From Burkholderiales bacterium JOSHI_001 (GTDB lineage Bacteria > Pseudomonadota > Gammaproteobacteria > Burkholderiales > Burkholderiaceae_C), in the NCBI GenBank assembly GCA_000244995.1, contig CM001438.1, forward strand, positions 2,690,090-2,754,089: a stretch of 64,000 bases of DNA, given 5' to 3'. A program made the translations under genes and the position numbers. Positions 1-8,588 of this stretch are shown piece by piece (the stretch's first letter is position 1; the number at the start of each line of letters is the position of its first letter). The notes below the pieces were generated by a model. The model had not been told where the DNA came from. It did not search any database and was given only the letters and a program-made list of their open reading frames with translations.

Positions 1-85
1 GCGCAGCGGCAGGACCTCTCGGGGGGGGCCGGTCGCGCCTGGTGTGTGCGCAGCCCGCCGGCAGGGCTTGGGCCAGGGCGCTCAT
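1..85 (-). CDS. Partial hypothetical CDS running off the window start
   Basis: An ATG at 85 on the minus strand overlaps the TGA stop of the DUF2917 gene in the ATGA arrangement typical of coupled genes. The frame stays open to the window edge (28 codons, beginning MSALAQALPAG). The visible part is Ala/Pro/Arg-rich with no recognisable motif, so no function can be given. The four-base overlap is the only support; it could be chance. Confidence 0.3.
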   Translation of the reverse strand, partial: MSALAQALPAGCAHTRRDRPPPRGPAAA

Positions 86-417
86 GTCCGCAGTTCCTGG
101 GCCTGAGCGCCGACCCGCTGGGCCAAGGCCTGCCACCAGCGGCGCAGGCGGCCCACGGGTGGGGCCAGCGGCGTGGCGCTGAACACCGCGTCACCGCCCA
201 GGCTGCCCACCGTGATGGGGGCCTGGCCATCGAACACGCGGCCCTGGCCGGCCTCGATCTGGAAGTCCTGCGGCTCGCCGTCCACCGTCACCCACAGCGT
301 GCCGCATTCGGCTCGCAGCCGCAGCACCGGGGGCCGTTGCAGGTGCAGGAACTCGTCGCGCCGCAGCCGACGCTGCAGGGGCAAGGGGGAGGGGAGGCTG
401 AAAAGGCGGTGGCTCAT
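82..417 (-). CDS. DUF2917 domain protein
   Basis: A 111-residue protein. The core, about residues 25-80, carries the tryptophan-containing pattern typical of DUF2917 (LWVTVDGEPQDF, then AGQGRVFDG), a small predicted beta-barrel family with no established function. It is divergent from a LysR regulator across a 108-base gap, a pairing often met in Burkholderiales; this suggests, as inference, that the LysR protein controls it. ATG at 417 is preceded by a GGAG Shine-Dalgarno sequence. Its stop overlaps the ATG of a partial downstream gene, so the two may form an operon. Confidence 0.75.
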   Translation of the reverse strand: MSHRLFSLPSPLPLQRRLRRDEFLHLQRPPVLRLRAECGTLWVTVDGEPQDFQIEAGQGRVFDGQAPITVGSLGGDAVFSATPLAPPVGRLRRWWQALAQRVGAQAQELRT

Positions 418-525
418 GGCATGCTCCAGGGTGATGCAGGGCGCTCGTGGCGCCTGGACACATGGTGCGCGCTGCCGCTGTGGCGTTCAAACGATGCTTT
501 TGCAGCCTTTGCATTCCTGAAACGC

Positions 526-1437
526 ATGCCAAACGATCCCAACCGACTGCCGCCGCTGGACCGCCTGGCCGTTTTTGACGCCGCCGCGCGCCACCTGTCC
601 TTCACCAAGGCGGCGGCCGAGCGCTTCATCACGCAGTCGGCGGTCAGCCGCCAGGTGGCGGCACTGGAAGAAGAACTCGGCCTGGCGCTGTTCCGCCGCC
701 GTCACCGTGCCCTGGAACTCACCGACGACGGCCGGCAGCTGGCCGAGGGCGTGGGCCAGGCCATCGCCACCGTGCGCGACGCGCTGGCCACCCTGCGCGC
801 GCCCGGGCGGCGCGAGGTGCTGGCGGTGACCACCACGCCGGGGCTGGCCTCGCTGTGGCTGATTCCGCGCCTGGCCGACTTTGTGTCGCACCACCCCGGC
901 GTGGATGTGCGCATCGACGCCAGCTACCAGCCGCGTCCCCTGGCGGCCGACGGCTTCGACCTGGCCATTCGCTACACCACGCTGGACGCGGCCTCCGGGC
1001 TGCCGCTTTTCGGTGAGTCCATCGTGCCCATGTGCTCGCCGCGCCTGCTGCGCGCCAGCGGCCTGCCACTGAAAACACCGGCCGACCTGGCGCGGCACAC
1101 CCTGCTGCAAATGGACAGCATGCCCGGCAAGGGGCCGCCGCTGGAATGGCAGTCCTGGTTCCGCGCCATGGCGCTGGGGCCGATCACGCCAGCCGCGACA
1201 CTGAGCTTCACCAACTACGACGCCGCGGTGGCCGCCGCCGTGGCCGGCCAGGGCGTGGTGCTGGGCCGGCGCCCCTTGGTGGACACCTTGCTGCGCCAAC
1301 GCGCGCTGGTGGCGCCGATCAAGGGTGCCAAGGCCTCGGCGCATGGCTACACCGTGGTGGTGGAGCCCGCGGCGTCACGCAAGCCGGCGGTGCAGGCCCT
1401 GGTGAACTGGTTGCTGGCGCAGGCCCGCGGCACCTGA
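526..1437 (+). CDS. LysR-family transcriptional regulator
   Basis: A 303-residue protein of normal LysR length. Residues about 9-67 hold the winged helix-turn-helix (LDRLAVFDAAARHLSFTKAA, then QSAVSRQVAALEEELG), resembling the GcvA-like branch. Residues about 95-300 form the effector-binding domain, including the typical GVDVRIDAS and FDLAIRY strands. The frame is open far upstream, but ATG 526 begins the family-typical N-terminus; the extra upstream residues look like non-coding translation. It probably regulates the divergent DUF2917 gene and itself from the 418-525 interval. The ligand cannot be predicted. Confidence 0.9.
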   Translation: MPNDPNRLPPLDRLAVFDAAARHLSFTKAAAERFITQSAVSRQVAALEEELGLALFRRRHRALELTDDGRQLAEGVGQAIATVRDALATLRAPGRREVLAVTTTPGLASLWLIPRLADFVSHHPGVDVRIDASYQPRPLAADGFDLAIRYTTLDAASGLPLFGESIVPMCSPRLLRASGLPLKTPADLARHTLLQMDSMPGKGPPLEWQSWFRAMALGPITPAATLSFTNYDAAVAAAVAGQGVVLGRRPLVDTLLRQRALVAPIKGAKASAHGYTVVVEPAASRKPAVQALVNWLLAQARGT

Positions 1438-1479
1438 ATCCAGGCGGCGCCGGGGGCCTGGGCGCCAGATCGGCCCGGA

Positions 1480-2307
1480 TCAGAAACGCGGTGCGCGCCG
1501 GGCCAGGAAGGCCGCCACGCCTTCGGCCGATTCGCTGTCGCGGCCTGAATCCACCATGAAGCCGGCTTCCAGCGCCATCTGCTCGGACAGGCTGCGGTCG
1601 GCCGCGCCGTCCACCAGGGCCTTGGTGCGGCCGATGGCACGGGTGGCGCTGCTGGCCAGGCTTTGCGCCAGGGCCAGGGCGCGCGCGTCCAGTTCGGCAT
1701 CGGGCACCAGTTCGCTCACCAGGCCCCAGGCCAGGCACTGGGCGGCGGAGATCTTCTCGTTGCAGAAGAACACGCGCTTGGCGCGCGCCCCACCGATGGC
1801 CCGCGCCAGGAACCAGGACGAACCGACGTCCGGCGTGAGCCCGATGCCGGTGTAGCCCCCGCGCAGCACCATCGATTCGGCGGCGATGACAATGTCGGCG
1901 CAGAACGCCAGCCCGATGCCGCCGCCGCCCACCGCGCCATTGAGCGCACTGACCACCGGCACGGTGAGTGTGGCCAGGGTGTGCAGGGCGCTGTTCAGCG
2001 GCGGGATCATGCTGCCCAGCACGTTGGCACGCTCGTCGGCGGTGCCGGTGAAGCAGGCGATGTCGCCACCAGCGCAGAAACTGCGGCCGGTGCCGCGCAG
2101 CAGCACCGCGCGCACCTGCTCTTCGGCGACGCGCGGCGCCACCTCGGCGATGGCGGTGCGCAGCACGTGCGCGGTGTCCGGGTCCAGCACGTTGTGCGCG
2201 TCGGGCCGGTTCAGCGTGACGATGGCCAGGGCACCATCGTCACCGACAAATTCCAGCCGCACGCGGGCATCCGCGGCGGTCAGCAGGGCAGGCAGTTCGG
2301 GGTTCAT
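1480..2307 (-). CDS. Enoyl-CoA hydratase/isomerase family protein
   Basis: A 275-residue crotonase-fold protein. The oxyanion-hole segments are visible (RSFCAGGDIACF, then GGGGIGLAFCADI). The two glutamates that activate water in classical enoyl-CoA hydratases are both absent: the GGGCE position reads GGGIG, and the PE position reads GIGLTPDVGSSW. The TPD-Gly-Ser-Ser signature is like PaaG-type 2,3-enoyl-CoA isomerases and related decarboxylases, so isomerase activity is more likely than hydration. The start was set at MNPELPALL; upstream codons belong to shadow translation of ahpF. It lies 65 bases downstream of ahpF on the same strand. The substrate is unknown. Confidence 0.85.
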   Translation of the reverse strand: MNPELPALLTAADARVRLEFVGDDGALAIVTLNRPDAHNVLDPDTAHVLRTAIAEVAPRVAEEQVRAVLLRGTGRSFCAGGDIACFTGTADERANVLGSMIPPLNSALHTLATLTVPVVSALNGAVGGGGIGLAFCADIVIAAESMVLRGGYTGIGLTPDVGSSWFLARAIGGARAKRVFFCNEKISAAQCLAWGLVSELVPDAELDARALALAQSLASSATRAIGRTKALVDGAADRSLSEQMALEAGFMVDSGRDSESAEGVAAFLARRAPRF

Positions 2308-2372
2308 GACCCACAGGATGCCGGAAATGCCGCCGGCCTGTCCATTGGCATCCGTGGGACGCTCGCCCGGCC

Positions 2373-3950
2373 TCAGGCCGCCTGCGGCATCGGGCTGCGG
2401 ATGAGGTGATCGAAGGCCGACAGCGCCGCCTTCGCACCTTCGCCGGTGGCGATGATGATCTGCTTGTAGGGCACCGTGGTCACGTCGCCGGCGCCGAACA
2501 CGCCCGGCACATTGGTGTGGCCCTTGGCGTCCACCACGATCTCGCCGTACTTGGACAGCTCCACCGTGCCCTTCAGGAATTCGGTGTTGGGCACCAGGCC
2601 GATCTGCACGAACACGCCGGCCAGTGCCACATGCTCTTCCTGGCCGCTGGCGCGGTGCTTGAACGTGAGGCCATTCACCTTCGTGCCATCGCCGGTGATC
2701 TGCGTGGTCTGGGCGTTGGTGTGGATGGTCACGTTGGGCAGGCTTTTCAGCTTGTTCACCAGCACCGCGTCGGCCTTCAGTTGTTCGGCAAATTCCACCA
2801 GGGTGACGTGCTGCACCACGCCGGCCAGGTCGATGGCCGCTTCCACGCCGGAGTTGCCGCCGCCGATGACCGCCACCTGCTTGCCCTTGAACAGCGGCCC
2901 GTCGCAGTGCGGGCAATAGGCCACGCCCTTGGTCCTGTACTCGGCTTCGCCGGGCACGTTCACGTTGCGCCAGCGCGCGCCGGTGGCCAGGATGATGGTG
3001 CGGCTTTTCAGTTCGGCGCCGTTGTCCAGGCGCACGGTGGCGAAACCACCGGGCTGGTCGGCGGCGGTCAGCGCGGCCACACGCTGGCCGTTCATGATGT
3101 CCACGTCATAGGCGCGCACATGGGCTTCCAGCGCGGCGGCGAATTTCGGGCCTTCGGTTTCTTTCACCGAGATGAAGTTCTCGATGCCCAGGGTGTCCAG
3201 GGTCTGGCCGCCGAAGCGTTCGGCCACGATGCCGGTGCGGATGCCCTTGCGCGCCGCGTAGATGGCCGCTGCCGCGCCGGCCGGGCCGCCACCGACGATC
3301 AGCACGTCGAAGGGGGCCTTGGCGCCCAGCTTGGCGGCGTCGCGCGCGGCCGTGCCGGTGTCCACCTTGGCCAGGATCTCGGCCAGTTCCATCCGGCCGG
3401 AACTGAACATCTGCCCGTTCAGGAAGACCATGGGCACGGCCATGATCTGGCGTTCGTCCACTTCCTGCTGGAACAGGCCGCCGTCGATGGCCGTGTGCTT
3501 GATGCGCGGGTTCAGCACCGCCATCAGGTTCAGGGCCTGAACCACGTCCGGACAGTTGTGGCAGGTCAGGCTCATCCAGGTTTCGAACACCAGGTCGCCA
3601 TCGGGCTGCAGGGCCTTCACCTGGGCTATCAGGTCGGCTTCCACCTTGGGCGGGTGGCCGCCGGCCTGCAGCAGGGCCAGCACCAGGGAGGTGAACTCAT
3701 GCCCCATGGGCAGGGCTGCAAAGTGCAGGCCCATGTCCTGCCCGGCGCGGGTGATCTGGAAGCTGGGGCGGCGCGTGGCCGTGCCGTCCAGGCGCAGGGT
3801 GATCAGCGGCGACAGCGGCGCGATGTCCTGCAGCAGTTCGTGCATCTCCTGCGCGCTGGCCGAATCGTCCAGCGAAGCGATCAGCTCAATCGGTTGGGTC
3901 ATACGCTCCAGGTAGGCCTGGAGCTGTTGCTTCATCGCGGCGTCGAGCAT
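2373..3950 (-). CDS. ahpF: Alkyl hydroperoxide reductase subunit F
   Basis: A 525-residue flavoprotein disulfide reductase that passes electrons from NAD(P)H through FAD and two cysteine pairs to AhpC. The N-terminal tandem thioredoxin-like domain has the CHNC pair at C130/C133. The thioredoxin-reductase-like part has the FAD motif GGGPAG at 220-225, the redox pair CPHC at C346/C349, and a pyridine-nucleotide motif GGGNSG. The length matches E. coli AhpF (521). The start was set at [10 protein letters not shown] by family alignment; the longer reading adds 27 unlikely residues. It is the second gene of an ahpC-ahpF operon, 91 bases after ahpC, with a large hairpin in that gap. Confidence 0.97.
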   Translation of the reverse strand: MLDAAMKQQLQAYLERMTQPIELIASLDDSASAQEMHELLQDIAPLSPLITLRLDGTATRRPSFQITRAGQDMGLHFAALPMGHEFTSLVLALLQAGGHPPKVEADLIAQVKALQPDGDLVFETWMSLTCHNCPDVVQALNLMAVLNPRIKHTAIDGGLFQQEVDERQIMAVPMVFLNGQMFSSGRMELAEILAKVDTGTAARDAAKLGAKAPFDVLIVGGGPAGAAAAIYAARKGIRTGIVAERFGGQTLDTLGIENFISVKETEGPKFAAALEAHVRAYDVDIMNGQRVAALTAADQPGGFATVRLDNGAELKSRTIILATGARWRNVNVPGEAEYRTKGVAYCPHCDGPLFKGKQVAVIGGGNSGVEAAIDLAGVVQHVTLVEFAEQLKADAVLVNKLKSLPNVTIHTNAQTTQITGDGTKVNGLTFKHRASGQEEHVALAGVFVQIGLVPNTEFLKGTVELSKYGEIVVDAKGHTNVPGVFGAGDVTTVPYKQIIIATGEGAKAALSAFDHLIRSPMPQAA

Positions 3951-3988
3951 GGTGCGGTCCTTGGGGCGGGAAAACGGGCATGGCTGCG

Positions 3989-4022
3989 CTGGCGGTGGGC
4001 CCGATGGGGGCCCAACCGCCAG
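3989..4022 (-). promoter_or_regulatory. Large intercistronic hairpin between ahpC and ahpF
   Basis: A 14-bp GC-rich stem (CTGGCGGTGGGCCC at 3989-4002 against GGGCCCAACCGCCAG at 4008-4022, one bulged base) closes a 5-base loop. No U-tract follows in the transcribed direction, so it is not a standard terminator. Inference: it protects the 3' end of ahpC mRNA or weakens read-through into ahpF, fitting the higher need for AhpC than AhpF. Confidence 0.7.
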
Positions 4023-4041
4023 GGTCTTCACATCAGTTTCT

Positions 4042-4605
4042 TCAGATCTTGCCGACCAGGTCCAGCGACGGGGTCAAGGTCTTCGCGCCTTCGTTCCACT
4101 TGGCCGGGCAGACCTGGCCGGGGTTCTTGGCGGTGTACTGCGCGGCCTTGAGCTTGCGCAGGGTTTCCTTCACGTCGCGGGCGATCTCGTTGCTGTGCAC
4201 TTCGGCGGTCTTGATCAGGCCCTCGGGGTTGATCACGAAGGTGCCGCGCAGCGCCAGGCCTTCTTCGGGGATGTGCACGCCGAAGGCATTGGTCAGGGTG
4301 TGGGTGGGGTCGCCCACCAGCGGGAACCTGGCCTTGCCCACGGCCGGGCTGGTTTCGTGCCACACCTTGTGCGAGAAGTGGGTGTCGGTGGTGACGATGT
4401 AAACCTCGGCTTCGGCCTTCTGGAATTCGGCGTAGTGGTCGGCGGCGTCTTCCACTTCGGTGGGGCAGTTGAAGGTGAAGGCGGCCGGCATGAAGATCAG
4501 CACCGACCACTTGCCCTTGAGGCTTTGTTCGGTCACTTCGATGAACTTGCCGTTGTGGAAGGCCTGGGTCTTGAACGGTTGCACGGGGGTGTTGATCAGC
4601 GACAT
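4042..4605 (-). CDS. ahpC: Alkyl hydroperoxide reductase subunit C (peroxiredoxin)
   Basis: A 187-residue typical 2-Cys peroxiredoxin that reduces H2O2, organic peroxides and peroxynitrite. The peroxidatic cysteine is C47 in FTFNCPTE and the resolving cysteine is C166 in GQVCPAKW, at the same positions and length as E. coli AhpC. The residue before the peroxidatic cysteine is Asn, where E. coli has Val. It is recycled by AhpF, encoded next. The start [11 protein letters not shown] matches the family. A candidate OxyR operator lies 81-117 bases upstream. Confidence 0.98.
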   Translation of the reverse strand: MSLINTPVQPFKTQAFHNGKFIEVTEQSLKGKWSVLIFMPAAFTFNCPTEVEDAADHYAEFQKAEAEVYIVTTDTHFSHKVWHETSPAVGKARFPLVGDPTHTLTNAFGVHIPEEGLALRGTFVINPEGLIKTAEVHSNEIARDVKETLRKLKAAQYTAKNPGQVCPAKWNEGAKTLTPSLDLVGKI

Positions 4606-4685
4606 GGCTTGCTCTTTCGGTGGGTGGAGGGAAGGAAGAATTGCAACAACGGAGCGAATGTTAGGTGCGGTGCAGCATTTAGTGG

Positions 4686-4722
4686 GTCGATTAAATCAAT
4701 GATCATCATTGGGTTTGGCTAT
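4686..4722 (-). promoter_or_regulatory. Candidate OxyR operator upstream of ahpC
   Basis: Read on the minus strand, the 37 bases contain ATAG-N7-CAAT-N7-ATTG-N7-CGAC, the four-tetranucleotide spacing of OxyR sites (consensus ATAG-N7-CTAT-N7-ATAG-N7-CTAT). Matches per quarter are 4/4, 3/4, 3/4 and 2/4. The middle is a perfect 7-1-7 dyad, CAATGAT-G-ATCATTG (4697-4711). The position, 81-117 bases before the ahpC start, fits an activator site. No oxyR gene lies in the window. Confidence 0.65.
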
Positions 4723-4813
4723 GGCGGCCCGGGTGGCTTCCGAGGCCCCGCGGGCCTGCCGCTTGCATCACACTGCCGACCCGCCCCTGGTGCCCACCGC
4801 CTTGAGCCCCGCC

Positions 4814-7800
4814 ATGCCCCAGACCGCCCCTGAGTTCACGCCGCCCTTGCAAGTCGGCCCGCTGCGCGCGGCCATCCGGGCGCTGACGCGCCGGCCGGAA
4901 CCCGAGCTGCTGCCGGGCCTGCTGGAACAGGCCGCCCTGACCGAAGCCCAGGCCGCTGCCGCGCAGGCCCTGGCACTGCGCCTGGCACGCGGGGTGCGCG
5001 AGCGGGCGCGTGATGGTGGCCGCGCCGGGCTGGTGCAGGGCCTGCTGCAGGAATTCGCCCTCAGCTCGCAGGAAGGCGTGGCGCTGATGTGCCTGGCCGA
5101 GGCCCTGCTGCGCATCCCGGACGCGACCACGCGCGACGCCCTCATTCGCGACAAGGTGGGCCATGGCGACTGGCAGCGCCACCTGGGGCACAGCCCCTCG
5201 CTGTTCGTCAACGCTGCCACCTGGGGCCTGCTGCTCACTGGCAAACTGGTGGCCACCCACAGCGACGAAGGCCTGGCCGCCACGCTGCGCCGCATCGTGG
5301 GGCGCGGTGGTGAGCCGCTGGTGCGCCGCGGCGTGGACATGGCCATGCGGCTGATGGGCGAGCAGTTCGTCACCGGCCAGACCATTGCCGAGGCGCTGGC
5401 CAACGCCCGTGCGCGCGAAGCCCAGGGCTTTCGCTTTTCCTACGACATGCTGGGCGAAGCGGCGCTCACCGCGCGCGACGCCCAGGCTTATTTCGCGTCC
5501 TACGAGCGGGCCATCCAGGCCATCGGCCAGGCGGCGGCGGGCCGCGGCATCTACGAAGGCCCGGGCATCTCCATCAAGCTGTCGGCCCTGCACCCACGCT
5601 ACCAGCGCGCACAGCTGGCGCGGGTGATGGACGAGCTGTACCCGCGCCTGCTGGCCCTGGCGCTGCAGGCGCGGCAGCACGACATCGGCCTGAACATCGA
5701 CGCCGAAGAAAGCGAACGCCTGGACCTGTCGCTGGACCTGCTGCAGCGCCTGTGCAGCGAGCCGTCGCTGGCCGGCTGGAACGGCATCGGCTTCGTGATC
5801 CAGGCCTACCAGAAGCGCTGCCCGGCGGTGGTGGATTACCTCATCGACCTGGGCCGGCGCACCCGGCGGCGCTTGATGGTGCGCCTTGTGAAAGGCGCCT
5901 ACTGGGATTCGGAAATCAAGCGCGCCCAGGTCGAAGGCCAGGACGGCTACCCGGTCTACACCCGCAAGGCGCACACCGACCTGGCCTACATGGCCTGTGC
6001 GAAGAAGCTGCTGGCCGCGCCCGAGGCCATCTACCCGCAGTTCGCCACCCACAACGCGCACACGCTGGCGGCGGTGCATCAGCTGGCCGGGGCCAACTTC
6101 TACGCCGGCCAGTACGAATTCCAGTGCCTGCACGGCATGGGCGAGCCGCTGTACGAGCAGGTGGTGGGTGCGGTGGCCGAAGGCGGGCAAGGCCGGCCCT
6201 GCCGCATCTACGCCCCGGTGGGGCCGCACGACACCCTGCTGGCCTACCTGGTGCGGCGCCTGCTGGAAAACGGCGCCAACTCCAGCTTCGTCAACCGCAT
6301 TGCCGACGATGCCGTGCCGCTGGACGCACTGGTGGCTGACCCGTCCTTGCAGGTGCTGCAAAGCGCCCGGCAGGAAGGGCTGCTGGGTGCGCCGCACCCG
6401 GCGATTGCACTGCCGGCGCAGCTGTACGGCGTGGCACGCGCCAATTCACCGGGATGGGACCTGGCGCACGAGGACGTGCTGAACCGGCTGTCCCAGCGCC
6501 TGGCCCCCCGGGTGGACGAGCACTGGCATGCCGAACCCCTGCTGGCCGTGGCGGTGGCCCCCGGCCTGGCGCGGCCGGTGTGCAACCCGGCCGACCGCGG
6601 CGACACCGTGGGCACCGTGCAGGACGCCAGCCGGGACGACGTGGCCGCCGCCCTGGCCGCCGCCCAGGCCGCCGCACCCGCCTGGGCCACCACCCCGCCG
6701 GGCGAGCGTGCCGCGGTGCTGGAAAGCGCTGCCGACGCCCTGGTGGCGCAGGCCGGGCAGTTGCTGCCCCTGCTGGTGCGCGAGGCCGGCAAGACCGCCG
6801 CCAACGCGGTGTCCGAACTGCGCGAAGCGGTGGACTTCCTGCGCTTCTACGCCGCCCAGGTGCGCCGCGATTTCGACAACGCCAGCCACCGGCCGCTGGG
6901 CCCGGTGGCCTGCATCAGCCCCTGGAACTTCCCGCTGGCCATCTTCACCGGCCAGGTGGGCGCCGCGCTGGCCGCGGGCAATGTGGTGCTGGCCAAGCCG
7001 GCCGAGCAAACGCCGCTGGTGGCCGCCGCCGCGGTGCGGCTGCTGCACGCGGCCGGTGTGCCGCGCGGGGCCTTGCAGTTGCTGCCCGGCCCGGGCGAGG
7101 TGGTGGGCGCCGCCTTGGTGGCCGACGAACGCGTGCAGGGCGTGCTGTTCACCGGTTCCACCGAGGTGGCGCGCGTGCTGCAGCGCAGCCTGGCCGGCCG
7201 CTTGACGTCGCAGGGCCAGCCGGTGCCACTGGTGGCCGAAACCGGTGGCCAGAACGCGATGGTGGTGGATTCGTCCGCACTGGCCGAACAGGTGGTGGCC
7301 GACGTGCTGGCCAGCGCCTTCGACAGCGCCGGCCAGCGCTGTTCGGCCTTGCGACTGCTGTGCCTGCAGCGCGATGGGGCCGAGCGGGTGCTGGCCATGC
7401 TGGAAGGGGCCTGCGCCGAGTTGACGCTGGGCGACCCGCGCGCGCTGGCCACCGACGTGGGGCCGGCGATCGATGGCGACGCCCTGCGCGGCATTGAGGC
7501 GCACATCGCCGCGATGCAGGCGCGCGGGCGGCGCGTGCGGCGACCGGTGCCGCTGGACGCAGCCGCCTTGGCCGGGGGCAGCTTCGTTGCGCCGGCCCTC
7601 ATCGAGATCGAATCCCTGGCCGAACTGCAGCGCGAGGTCTTCGGCCCGGTGCTGCACGTGCTGCGCTATGAGCGCGAAGCCTTGCCGCAGCTGCTGGCCG
7701 ACATCAACGCCAGCGGCTACGGCCTGACCGGCGGCGTGCACACGCGCATTGACGAAACCGTGGCCCTGGTGGCCACCACCCTGCGCGTGGGCAACCTGTA

Positions 7801-8566
7801 CGTGAATCGCAACACCGTGGGCGCGGTGGTGGGGGTGCAGCCCTTTGGCGGCGAAGGCCTGTCGGGCACCGGCCCCAAGGCCGGTGGGCCCTTGTACCTG
7901 CTGCGGCTGCTGGACCAGCGACCCGATTCGGCCGCGCGCCAGGCCGTGCTGGCCAGCGCCCAGGCCGACGGTGCCACCGCCTTGCGCGGCCTGCCCTCGG
8001 TGGCTGCGGACACGGCCACCCTGTCCGTGTTGCGGGACTGGGCTGGTCCGGCCTGGCCTGCGCTGGCCGCCATGGGCCCGGCCCTGGATGTGGCTGTCCC
8101 GCCGCGGGGCTGGCACGCCTTGGCCGGGCCGACGGGTGAAGCCAACCTCTACGCGCTGCAGCCGCGCGAGGCGGTGTTGTGCCTGGCCGAAGGCGGCGCA
8201 TCCGGCGACGCCGACCGCCTGTCCCAACTGGCCGCGGTGCTGGCGGTGGGCGGCCGGGCGCTGTGGCCGGCGTCGGCGCGGGCACTGCATGAGCGCCTGC
8301 CCGAGCCGGTGCGCGAGCGGGTGGCCTTGGTGCAGGACTGGACCGCCTCGGGCGTGCACCTGGACGCCGTGCTGCATGCGGGCGACATCGCCACCCTGCG
8401 CCGGGCGGCGGCGCAACTGGCGCAGCATCCCGGCCCGGTGCTGGGCCTGACGCGCTTTGGCGCAGGCTCGCCCAGCCTGCCGCTGGAGCGCCTGGTGGTG
8501 GAGCGGTCCCTGTCCATCAACACCGCCGCTGCCGGCGGCAATGCCAGCCTGATGACCTTGGGCTGA
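4814..8566 (+). CDS. putA: Bifunctional proline dehydrogenase / glutamate-semialdehyde dehydrogenase PutA (no DNA-binding domain)
   Basis: A 1250-residue enzyme oxidising proline to glutamate in two steps, with FAD then NAD. The beta-alpha barrel proline dehydrogenase occupies about residues 150-480 (for example YEGPGISIKLSALHPRY and LVKGAYWDSEIK). The aldehyde dehydrogenase domain occupies about 560-1010, with catalytic C843 (SAGQRCSALR) and E809 (VAETGGQN). A C-terminal ALDH-fold extension ends NTAAAGGNASLMTLG, as in long PutAs. The N-terminus lacks the ribbon-helix-helix domain of E. coli PutA, so it should not repress its own gene. ATG 4814 was chosen because the upstream extension is not conserved-looking and overlaps the ahpC control region. 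Confidence 0.96.
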   Translation: MPQTAPEFTPPLQVGPLRAAIRALTRRPEPELLPGLLEQAALTEAQAAAAQALALRLARGVRERARDGGRAGLVQGLLQEFALSSQEGVALMCLAEALLRIPDATTRDALIRDKVGHGDWQRHLGHSPSLFVNAATWGLLLTGKLVATHSDEGLAATLRRIVGRGGEPLVRRGVDMAMRLMGEQFVTGQTIAEALANARAREAQGFRFSYDMLGEAALTARDAQAYFASYERAIQAIGQAAAGRGIYEGPGISIKLSALHPRYQRAQLARVMDELYPRLLALALQARQHDIGLNIDAEESERLDLSLDLLQRLCSEPSLAGWNGIGFVIQAYQKRCPAVVDYLIDLGRRTRRRLMVRLVKGAYWDSEIKRAQVEGQDGYPVYTRKAHTDLAYMACAKKLLAAPEAIYPQFATHNAHTLAAVHQLAGANFYAGQYEFQCLHGMGEPLYEQVVGAVAEGGQGRPCRIYAPVGPHDTLLAYLVRRLLENGANSSFVNRIADDAVPLDALVADPSLQVLQSARQEGLLGAPHPAIALPAQLYGVARANSPGWDLAHEDVLNRLSQRLAPRVDEHWHAEPLLAVAVAPGLARPVCNPADRGDTVGTVQDASRDDVAAALAAAQAAAPAWATTPPGERAAVLESAADALVAQAGQLLPLLVREAGKTAANAVSELREAVDFLRFYAAQVRRDFDNASHRPLGPVACISPWNFPLAIFTGQVGAALAAGNVVLAKPAEQTPLVAAAAVRLLHAAGVPRGALQLLPGPGEVVGAALVADERVQGVLFTGSTEVARVLQRSLAGRLTSQGQPVPLVAETGGQNAMVVDSSALAEQVVADVLASAFDSAGQRCSALRLLCLQRDGAERVLAMLEGACAELTLGDPRALATDVGPAIDGDALRGIEAHIAAMQARGRRVRRPVPLDAAALAGGSFVAPALIEIESLAELQREVFGPVLHVLRYEREALPQLLADINASGYGLTGGVHTRIDETVALVATTLRVGNLYVNRNTVGAVVGVQPFGGEGLSGTGPKAGGPLYLLRLLDQRPDSAARQAVLASAQADGATALRGLPSVAADTATLSVLRDWAGPAWPALAAMGPALDVAVPPRGWHALAGPTGEANLYALQPREAVLCLAEGGASGDADRLSQLAAVLAVGGRALWPASARALHERLPEPVRERVALVQDWTASGVHLDAVLHAGDIATLRRAAAQLAQHPGPVLGLTRFGAGSPSLPLERLVVERSLSINTAAAGGNASLMTLG

Positions 8567-8588
8567 GCCCCTGGCTCCCGGCGCTCTG

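Noticed and set aside
494-514. ATGC-N13-GCAT as a LysR operator between DUF2917 and lysR
   Set aside because: The arms are only 4 bases and no T-N11-A dyad or second copy supports it.
4709-4813. An upstream putA start that might encode a DNA-binding domain
   Set aside because: The 35 extra residues have no ribbon-helix-helix pattern and the DNA overlaps the ahpC operator.
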